A stretch of 7,200 nt of DNA from Thermoplasmata archaeon (GTDB lineage Archaea; Thermoplasmatota; Thermoplasmata; Thermoplasmatales; Thermoplasmataceae). The stretch's first letter is position 1; every line of letters begins with the position of its first letter. Below, in pieces: positions 1 to 5,090 of this stretch. The notes below the pieces were generated by a model, which was given only the letters and a program-made list of their open reading frames with translations, was not told the DNA's origin and made no database searches. The DNA lies in contig JAKAYK010000046.1 of assembly GCA_021826765.1 (NCBI GenBank), positions 1 to 7,200 on the forward strand, given 5' to 3'. The translations under genes were made by a program, and so were the position numbers.

Positions 1-1190
1 CCCATAGAATATTCGCTCGTCCCCAGTACTTCTGGGGGCACCAGAATAAAAATGAGAGCAATATTGAAAAAAATCAGCATAGTGTCTACTCCAGCAATCA
101 GCTTGGTTTTTTTCCTGCTTATGATTGCTGAGTTATAAGGTGTGTTGATGGCACTGAAATAAGCCCTCCATGCAAGAAGGGAAAGCATGATGTTGTAAGC
201 CATGTAATTTGCCGTGAATATATTCATTACATCAAGTGACAGAAGGGACAATGGTATAACAAGTGGGAGAGTATAAAGAGATATGAGCCTCTCAAATTCA
301 TGTATAGACTCATTGTGTTTTTCCTTTCCTGATGTTTTCTGATACTTGATCAGAAGAGGCATGAAGAACATAGATAACGATGCTGAGAGTGTGGTGATAA
401 GTGCAGCAATGGTCTGAGAAGTGTAGAATGCTCCTGTAGCGGTTGCATGCCAGTAGAATTGAATTATTACCTTGTCTATATTTCCACTCACTGTTCCTAC
501 TGAAAGTGCGAATATCAGGGGAAGTGCAATTTTTGAATATATCTTGAACATCCTCTTTGTTGGCTTGCCAATCTTCCATGGTCTGCCAAGCATTATTGAA
601 ACCACAAAGAATAATGTATATGAAACACTGTAAATTACTGCTAAATACAATGCATCAATATATCCATAAAGTGATGGGTGGGTTCCAATCAACAGTGCCA
701 TAATAATAAACACAGAATTCCTGAATACTGCTTCAATCAGTGGAGGTATTGAATTTCTCACGGATTTTAGTGTGGCTACATAATAGGCAGAACTGAAGGC
801 AGTCATGTTCTTAAAAAAGAAGTATGGTATGAGTGCTATGATCACCCAGTACTCAACAGGTGACTGAAAACCTTTGTGAAGTATCTCAGTCCATATGAAA
901 AGTGAGATGATGACAATAATTGAAAAAACGGCCCCCATCACAAGCTTGATTGAAAGATATGTCCCGTTGCATTCCTCAATATCTTCACCATGTGTTATAT
1001 TTATGGTGTGAGCAGTAGAATAACCAAGATCACCAATTATAGTAAATATGCCCACAAAACCCATACCAAAGGCGAGAAATCCCCAACTGGTAGTCCCTAT
1101 ATACTTTATAATGAAGAACATTCCTGTCATACCAAAAATTGCACTTAGAATGTTCTGGATTATGACAATTGGTGATCTCTGGGCAAACAC
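1..1190 (-). CDS. Polysaccharide/oligosaccharide flippase (Wzx/MVF superfamily), partial at C-terminus
   Basis: An open frame of 396 codons runs on the minus strand from a GTG at 1190 and leaves the window at position 1 without a stop, so the C-terminus is missing. The product is strongly hydrophobic with roughly ten visible membrane helices. The first follows a short basic/polar N-terminus (MFAQRSP) and contains IIKYIGTTSWGFLAFGM, like the first helices of polysaccharide_synt/Wzx flippases; a later SGNIDKVIIQFYWHATATG segment matches the 'D-K/R-hydrophobic...G-x-Y' region of that family. Such proteins flip lipid-linked glycans across the cytoplasmic membrane for surface polysaccharide or protein glycosylation; the cargo cannot be told here. 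The frame opens after a TGA at 1209-1211, and GTG 1190 is the only start codon ahead of the first helix. A TTTAAA box about 25 bases upstream supports a leaderless GTG start. No glycosyltransferase is visible next to it. Family assignment is fairly safe; substrate is unknown. Confidence 0.82.
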   Translation of the reverse strand, partial: MFAQRSPIVIIQNILSAIFGMTGMFFIIKYIGTTSWGFLAFGMGFVGIFTIIGDLGYSTAHTINITHGEDIEECNGTYLSIKLVMGAVFSIIVIISLFIWTEILHKGFQSPVEYWVIIALIPYFFFKNMTAFSSAYYVATLKSVRNSIPPLIEAVFRNSVFIIMALLIGTHPSLYGYIDALYLAVIYSVSYTLFFVVSIMLGRPWKIGKPTKRMFKIYSKIALPLIFALSVGTVSGNIDKVIIQFYWHATATGAFYTSQTIAALITTLSASLSMFFMPLLIKYQKTSGKEKHNESIHEFERLISLYTLPLVIPLSLLSLDVMNIFTANYMAYNIMLSLLAWRAYFSAINTPYNSAIISRKKTKLIAGVDTMLIFFNIALIFILVPPEVLGTSEYSM

Positions 1191-1212
1191 TTCGAGGTAA
1201 TGTAAATTTCAG

Positions 1213-1218
1213 TTTAAA
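1213..1218 (-). promoter_or_regulatory. TATA-like box for the flippase gene
   Basis: On the minus strand the sequence reads TAACTTTAAACTG, with TTTAAA centred about 25 bases before the GTG at 1190. This is the normal distance from an archaeal TATA box to the transcription start, so transcription would begin at or next to the start codon (leaderless mRNA). Inference from spacing and composition only. Confidence 0.45.
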
Positions 1219-1286
1219 GTTAACTAAAACTAACATGCAGAGATGAATGTTCCATTGGATAGACACATTTCATTTCATAATTCAAT

Positions 1287-1482
1287 TTAACATATGAGGG
1301 CTTGAATCTCCTGCGTTTTCTGATGGAAAATGTCACTATTGTTTAATATAGTATTCTTGTGTGGTTCGTCTAGTGGTGCCCCGAATCTTATCTCCTTTAT
1401 AGAGTCACCTGGATAATATTCTTCAACAACTATTTTTATCAACAATTCTTATCTGAACTGGTAAATTAGCTCCTTTTGACAT
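1287..1482 (-). pseudogene. Small unrecognised reading frame after copA, apparently broken by one base in an A5 run
   Basis: Two minus-strand frames abut here. The first starts at ATG 1482, overlapping the end of the ATPase gene, and reads MSKGANLPVQIRIVDK before a TGA at 1423-1425. The second reads KIVVEEYYPGDSIKEIRFG onward and ends IQALIC at the TAA 1287-1289; upstream it is closed by a TAA at 1449-1451 and has only TTG codons (1445, 1442) as possible starts. The two frames join into one 64-residue protein if one A is removed from the AAAAA run at 1433-1437. The amino-acid composition (charged, mixed hydrophobic, few rare codons) looks coding. I do not recognise the family. It could be a frameshifted gene, a sequencing error in a homopolymer, a remnant of a longer gene, or a 51-53 residue protein with a TTG start. 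The overlap with the ATPase would make it the last gene of the copper operon. Confidence 0.35.
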
Positions 1483-3538
1483 TTTTCCTGGCCCTCTCAA
1501 TCGTCCCTCTCAGAAATAACGAGTTTATAACCACAGAAGTTGAACTCATACCCATTGCAAATGCAGAAATCATAGGCAATACAAAGAATATCGAGAGGCC
1601 GGCGAATGGGACCAGGACTCCTGCTGCAACAGGTATAAGTAAGACGTTGTATCCGACTGCCCAAGCCATGTTCTGTTTTATCTTTGAAATAGTTTTATTT
1701 CCGATGAATTTTACAAACTGCACCTTCTCAAGATCGTTATTCATGAGAATGATGTCTCCGCTCTCCCTTGCAATATCCGTGCCAGAGCCCATCGCAACTC
1801 CAACATCTGCAGTTTCAAGGGCCACAGAATCATTTATTCCATCCCCAACAAACATCAGATATTCGCCTTTTGCTTGGTATTTCTTGATTATTTCCGCTTT
1901 CTCGCCAGGTGGAACTTCATAATAGACATTATCTATTCCCAAAGTTCTTGCCACTCTGGTTGCCTCACTTTCAGAGTCACCAGTTATCATGCTTGCACTT
2001 AGACCGATACTTTTGATTCCTGCGATTGCGGAAAATGCAGATTCCCTTATTCTGTAAATCAATGAAATGTTTCCAATTATTTTACCACCAACACTCACCG
2101 AAACAGACGAAACTCCTTTCGTGCCAGATCTTAAAATTTCAACCTTCATTCCGTCGACTATTCCTGAGATCCCTTTACCTGGAGTCTCCACAATGTCTGA
2201 TGCTTCTTTCAATGATTTTACTGATTTTAAAGCCTCGCTAACTATTGCCTTTGCAACAGGGTGATTAGATTTAGATTCAACAGATGCAGCCATCTGCAAT
2301 ACATATTCTTCTGATACTGTTTCATTTTCAATTATTATTTTTCCTATAGTCGGATTGGAATCTGTAAGCGTCCCTGTTTTATCAAACATGACCATTGTGA
2401 CTTTCGACAGCCTGTCAAATGCATTTGGGTTTTTAATAATCACGCCACTTTCAGAAGCTTTTCCTGATGAAATTAGCAGTGTTATGGGTACCGCAAGACC
2501 AATTGCACATGGGCATGCAACCACAATCACGGAAACGAACGCCAAGAGCGATATTTCACCTGCTGAAGTGAATCCAATACTGTTCAAATAAAAATACCAG
2601 AAAATAGATGAAACTGTTGCTATGACAATGACGATAGGAACAAACAGCGATGAGAATGCGTCCGAAATTCTCTGGACTTTTGCTCTTCCAGAAACTGCTT
2701 TCTGCAACATTTCATATATTTGTACTACAGTGCTATTTTTCCCCGTGCCAGTCACCTCTACCTCGACAGCACCATTCAGGTTCAAAGTTCCAGAATATAC
2801 CTTATCACCTATCTGCTTTAGCAGGGGGATCTGCTCTCCGGTGAGCATTGATTCGTCCACCTCGCTTTTACCAGCCGATATAAGGCCATCAACAGGTATG
2901 CTCTCACCTGGTTTAATGAGTATAATATCACCACTTTTGATAGAATCAGCCTTCCTGTCCTGAAAAACACCATCGTCCATTTTGAGATGGATGGTGTCTG
3001 GAATTAGCGATAAAAGTTTTCTTGATGCACTGTTGGATTTTTTCTTTGTTATGTTTTCAATAAAATTTCCTGTTAATATTAATGTTATGATAAACACAGA
3101 TGCATCAAAGAAAACATCAAACCTGTTTGCCATCCCACTGAGCGTTACAAATGCTGAGAAAATAAAAGCCGTTAAAGTTCCTATAGATACAAGAAGATCC
3201 ATGTTTCCCGTTAAACTTTTGACAGCATGATAAGCTCCCTGGTAGAAACCAAGTCCGGAATAAAACTGCACGGGAAATGAGAGAGCCAGAAGCATGTAGT
3301 CTTTATATGATATACCTGCAAAATATGAGGGGGGTATTGCATAACTTATCAATAATACGGGAATGGAAAGAAACCAGCCTACAGTGAGTCGTTTCCTGAG
3401 TTTTGAATATTCAAGTTCCGGAGAACTGTATACCTGCCTGCAAGCAGTTGAACAGAAATAGTAAGTTTCCAAGTCAACTTTATAAGAAATATCACTGTTT
3501 TCCGGTACAAACATACCGCATACAGGATCTGTGGGCAT
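1466..3538 (-). CDS. copA: Cu(I)-exporting P1B-type ATPase with N-terminal YHS/TRASH domain
   Basis: This 690-residue P-type ATPase uses ATP to move a soft metal, most likely Cu(I), out across the cytoplasmic membrane. Residues 1-35 form a YHS/TRASH metal site (C7, C29, C33: C-x21-C-x3-C) instead of the usual HMA domain with CxxC. Membrane segments start near residue 52. The actuator TGE is at 234-236, the CPC ion-binding motif at 342-344, the phosphorylated Asp is D386 in DKTGTLT, the nucleotide-binding HP is H426-P427 with GKG near 454-456, TGD is at 519-521 and GDGIND at 565-570. The late helices carry Y630-N631 and M664-SSTS, the pattern typical of Cu(I) (P1B-1) pumps. Oddities: the nucleotide domain looks short, and the usual Asp of the DxxR motif after it is Tyr (Y495-RIR). 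The ATG at 3538 lies 11 bases after the stop of a small TRASH gene, with GGTG as a possible ribosome site, so the two are probably co-transcribed. Silver transport is an alternative. Confidence 0.93.
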   Translation of the reverse strand: MPTDPVCGMFVPENSDISYKVDLETYYFCSTACRQVYSSPELEYSKLRKRLTVGWFLSIPVLLISYAIPPSYFAGISYKDYMLLALSFPVQFYSGLGFYQGAYHAVKSLTGNMDLLVSIGTLTAFIFSAFVTLSGMANRFDVFFDASVFIITLILTGNFIENITKKKSNSASRKLLSLIPDTIHLKMDDGVFQDRKADSIKSGDIILIKPGESIPVDGLISAGKSEVDESMLTGEQIPLLKQIGDKVYSGTLNLNGAVEVEVTGTGKNSTVVQIYEMLQKAVSGRAKVQRISDAFSSLFVPIVIVIATVSSIFWYFYLNSIGFTSAGEISLLAFVSVIVVACPCAIGLAVPITLLISSGKASESGVIIKNPNAFDRLSKVTMVMFDKTGTLTDSNPTIGKIIIENETVSEEYVLQMAASVESKSNHPVAKAIVSEALKSVKSLKEASDIVETPGKGISGIVDGMKVEILRSGTKGVSSVSVSVGGKIIGNISLIYRIRESAFSAIAGIKSIGLSASMITGDSESEATRVARTLGIDNVYYEVPPGEKAEIIKKYQAKGEYLMFVGDGINDSVALETADVGVAMGSGTDIARESGDIILMNNDLEKVQFVKFIGNKTISKIKQNMAWAVGYNVLLIPVAAGVLVPFAGLSIFFVLPMISAFAMGMSSTSVVINSLFLRGTIERARKNVKRS

Positions 3539-3549
3539 ATATGCACCAA

Positions 3550-3690
3550 TTATCTGCTGTGTTTCAGTGGATTCTTATCGAATTCAGTCTTGCAGTTGCT
3601 GCTGCAGAAGTAGAATGTTTTTCCCTGAAATTGGCTTGTAAACTGAGTGTCTTCCTTCACTTTCATACCACACATTACATCTTTTGCCAT
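3550..3690 (-). CDS. Stand-alone YHS/TRASH-domain protein, probable copper chaperone or buffer
   Basis: A 46-codon gene with ATG at 3688-3690 and TAA at 3550-3552. The product starts MAKDVMCGMKVKEDTQF and consists of one YHS/TRASH domain: C7, C29 and C33 in the order C-x21-C-x3-C, with the hallmark CGM after the first Cys and FYFCSSNC around the other two. The spacing is identical to that in the N-terminus of the ATPase encoded just downstream. TRASH proteins bind Cu(I) and related soft metals; in Sulfolobus and Ferroplasma similar small TRASH proteins (CopM/CopZ) are encoded beside copper ATPases and are thought to act as metallochaperones. By that analogy it would carry or buffer cytosolic Cu(I) and hand it to the pump. 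No signal peptide or membrane segment is seen. It is the first gene of the operon, 11 bases from copA, with a TATA-like box 25-32 bases before its ATG. The domain call is firm; the chaperone role is inference. Confidence 0.87.
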   Translation of the reverse strand: MAKDVMCGMKVKEDTQFTSQFQGKTFYFCSSNCKTEFDKNPLKHSR

Positions 3691-3697
3691 ACAGGAT

Positions 3698-3758
3698 AAT
3701 TTCTTTGTAATAGATAAATATACTCAATTAATGCTGTCTATCTATTTGAATTTCTTTG
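3698..3758. promoter_or_regulatory. Divergent promoter region with a direct repeat and an inverted repeat, possible operator
   Basis: Between the copper operon (minus) and tag (plus) the 10-base word AATTTCTTTG occurs twice in the same orientation, at 3698-3707 and 3749-3758, 51 bases apart (about five helical turns). An inverted pair TAGATA (3711-3716) and TATCTA (3739-3744) brackets the copper-operon TATA box. Either could bind a metal-responsive regulator, but the repeats are short and AT-rich, so chance is a real alternative. Confidence 0.25.
3715..3722 (-). promoter_or_regulatory. TATA-like box of the copper operon
   Basis: On the minus strand TATATTTA lies 25-32 bases before the ATG at 3690 of the small TRASH gene. 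The spacing predicts a transcription start at or a few bases before the ATG. There is no comparable box between the TRASH gene and the ATPase, which supports a two-gene transcript. Confidence 0.55.
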
Positions 3759-3764
3759 AAAGAA

Positions 3765-3772
3765 TTAATAAA
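3765..3772 (+). promoter_or_regulatory. TATA-like box for tag
   Basis: TTAATAAA at 3765-3772, preceded by the purine-rich GAAAGAA (BRE-like), lies 20-27 bases before the GTG at 3792. The distance fits leaderless transcription starting at that GTG and supports it over the upstream TTG at 3756. Confidence 0.5.
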
Positions 3773-3791
3773 TTGTTGCGCATCATGGACA

Positions 3792-4376
3792 GTGCATGAA
3801 AAGTTACGTTGCTCTTGGAGTTATACCGGGAATAACCCCTTATATATCGAATATCATGACAGGGAATGGGGTGTGCCACTGCACGATGATAACCATCTTT
3901 TTGAGATGCTTGTTCTTGAAGGGGCCCAGGCAGGTCTAAGCTGGCTAACTGTTTTGAAAAAAAGGGATTCATTCAGGAAGGCCTTTGCAAATTTCGATCC
4001 TGAGGCTGTTTCATTGTTTGGAGAAAGCCATATCAATGAATTGATGAATAATCCGGAGATAATCAGAAATGAAAGGAAAATCAAGTCTGCAATCACGAAT
4101 GCTGTTAAATTCATAGAGGTTCAGGATGAGTTTGGAACCTTTGATAATTTTGTTTGGAGTTTAGTCCAAGGTGAACCTGTAGTCAACCACTGGAAATCTA
4201 TTAAAGAAATTCCCCCAAGAACTGAACTTTCAGATGCTTTGAGCAGAGTTCTTCTAAAAAGAGGTTTCAGTTTTGTGGGTTCTACTATCTGTTATGCATA
4301 TATGCAATCTACAGGCCTGGTGAATGACCACCTTGAGGAATGCTTCAGGTTTCAGGAACTGATTAGAATGAAGTGA
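3792..4376 (+). CDS. tag: DNA-3-methyladenine glycosylase I
   Basis: The enzyme removes 3-methyladenine from alkylated DNA by cutting the N-glycosidic bond, the first step of base-excision repair. With the GTG at 3792 the product has 194 residues, close to E. coli Tag (187). Family hallmarks are in order: C7 and H22 near the N-terminus with H180 and C184 in NDHLEEC at the C-terminus correspond to the four zinc ligands of E. coli Tag; YHDREWGVP at 21-29; E43 in LEGAQAGLSW corresponds to the base-recognising Glu38 and W51 to the stacking Trp; DALSRVLLKRGFSFVGSTIC near 140-160 is highly typical. An in-frame TTG at 3756 would add 12 residues (MKELINCCASWT) that have no counterpart in the family, and a TATA-like box sits inside that extension, so GTG is preferred. 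It is divergent from the copper operon and convergent with the HEPN gene. Confidence 0.93.
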   Translation: MHEKLRCSWSYTGNNPLYIEYHDREWGVPLHDDNHLFEMLVLEGAQAGLSWLTVLKKRDSFRKAFANFDPEAVSLFGESHINELMNNPEIIRNERKIKSAITNAVKFIEVQDEFGTFDNFVWSLVQGEPVVNHWKSIKEIPPRTELSDALSRVLLKRGFSFVGSTICYAYMQSTGLVNDHLEECFRFQELIRMK

Positions 4377-4418
4377 TGCAGATAAATGCCTGATAACTAA
4401 TAGACAGAATATTTAAGG

Positions 4419-4856
4419 TTAATTTCTCTTCATGGGAGATGAGGGTGTTTTCAGCATATTCCATCTTTCGTCTATTGCCCCAATGATTAATTCTGAGATT
4501 CGTATAGCTTCATCCACATCATCAAGCGTGTAGAAATCATTTGGCACTCCATCAGGCCATGAATCTGGATCCCTGATGGGAACAAAATACATGTCAATCT
4601 GTTTTGCAATGTTGATCAGATCATCGTCAAATTCCGCTTTTTTGAGGAGCATTGATACTGAATGACAGGAAGAATCCTTTCCAACACCCTTGAGAAAACC
4701 CTTAACGGCATATTCCGTTGCCTGCTGGCATTTGAAACATGCCCAGTTATAGGAGCCGGAACTTCTATCATTCACGATGGCTTTGAAAGTTAATTTTGCA
4801 TGAGCCATCCAGCGTTCGTATTCATCATTGTCAGGATATTCTTTCATTTTAACCAT
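4419..4856 (-). CDS. HEPN-domain protein (COG2250-like)
   Basis: A 145-residue, probably all-helical cytosolic protein with the pattern of the COG2250 HEPN family. The first helix is EYERWMAHAKLTFKAI (12-27), followed by FKCQQATEYAVKGFLK (41-56), which matches the conserved 'a-x-QQA-x-E-x-a-x-K' helix, then H65 in the CHSV turn (usual 'tHdl'), then YFVPIRDPD at 90-98, equivalent to the 'Y-x-x-x-RYPD' motif, and a final helix DVDEAIRISELIIGAI. Many HEPN proteins pair with a minimal nucleotidyltransferase, as a toxin-antitoxin or stress module; no such gene is in the window. The RNase signature R-x(4-6)-H is not evident, so ribonuclease activity is doubtful; a role in binding nucleotides or as a partner subunit is also possible. 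ATG 4856 is chosen, but ATG 4847 is equally good: the stop of a 22-codon upstream ORF overlaps it as ATGA. It converges with tag, 42 bases apart. Confidence 0.78.
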   Translation of the reverse strand: MVKMKEYPDNDEYERWMAHAKLTFKAIVNDRSSGSYNWACFKCQQATEYAVKGFLKGVGKDSSCHSVSMLLKKAEFDDDLINIAKQIDMYFVPIRDPDSWPDGVPNDFYTLDDVDEAIRISELIIGAIDERWNMLKTPSSPMKRN

Positions 4857-4917
4857 CCTATCCTATCTTTTCAGGTGTTGCTTCAATACACGTTGAATGT
4901 AGCCAGTTCTTGTGCAT
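4849..4917 (-). other. Candidate 22-codon leader ORF overlapping the HEPN start
   Basis: On the minus strand ATG 4917 opens a frame reading MHKNWLHSTCIEATPEKIGW-LK that ends at a TGA (4846-4848) overlapping the HEPN codon ATG 4845-4847 as ATGA, the arrangement of translationally coupled genes. The frame is open back to a TGA about 27 bases before the ATG. It could be a leader peptide, the tail of a lost upstream partner gene, or chance. I recognise no family. Confidence 0.2.
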
Positions 4918-5090
4918 CTTTCTGTTTTTATTTACAATGTTTCATTATTTCCCAGTATGCACAAAAAACTGCAGTGAAGGAAAATTATAAAACAGTCGTT
5001 TATATATGAAATATAATTTATATATACTTTACTGATTTGAAAGTGCTGAGTTGGGTATTTATATCATTTTTAATGCTTAATTATAAATTT
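4857..5090. other. Gap between fhs and the HEPN gene with twin TATA-like repeats
   Basis: This 234-base stretch has no convincing gene beyond the tiny ORF before HEPN. The word TTTATATAT occurs at 4999-5007 and again at 5017-5025 (TATATAAA on the minus strand), a strong archaeal TATA-like pair. Read on the minus strand it would start transcription near 4975-4995, leaving about 120-140 bases before the HEPN start; read on the plus strand it would start near 5030-5050, antisense to the end of fhs. A weak inverted repeat TTCAA-TACACG-TTGAA lies at 4882-4897, 26-41 bases before the HEPN ATG. No run of T's typical of a strong archaeal terminator follows fhs on its own strand. Confidence 0.4.

Noticed and set aside
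310..579. 89-residue minus-strand ORF
   Set aside because: It lies within the flippase gene in another frame; the flippase frame is long, hydrophobic and family-like, while this one has no recognisable pattern.
1030..1266. 78-residue minus-strand ORF overlapping the flippase N-terminus
   Set aside because: Most of it is the flippase sequence read in the wrong frame (cysteine- and tyrosine-rich, no membrane pattern). I considered it as a frameshifted N-terminus, but its first 20 residues do not fit a flippase start and the GTG at 1190 with its TATA-like box suffices.
1361..1385. tRNA-like start (TTCGTCTAGTGGT resembles the D-arm of bacterial Glu tRNA)
   Set aside because: No anticodon stem, no T-arm GGTTCGA element and no acceptor pairing follow. 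The stretch is better explained by the minus-strand small reading frame that encodes GAPLDEPHK here.
1476..3230. Several plus-strand ORFs of 64-148 residues opposite copA
   Set aside because: They are antisense shadows of a well-defined ATPase gene, with no domain signatures or promoter.
3756..3791. TTG 3756 as the tag start
   Set aside because: It adds 12 residues absent from the Tag family and would place a TATA-like box inside the coding region; GTG 3792 fits length and promoter better.
4800..5009. 69-residue plus-strand ORF before fhs
   Set aside because: It overlaps the start of the HEPN gene on the opposite strand, is Phe/Tyr-rich in an AT-rich gap and shows no family pattern.
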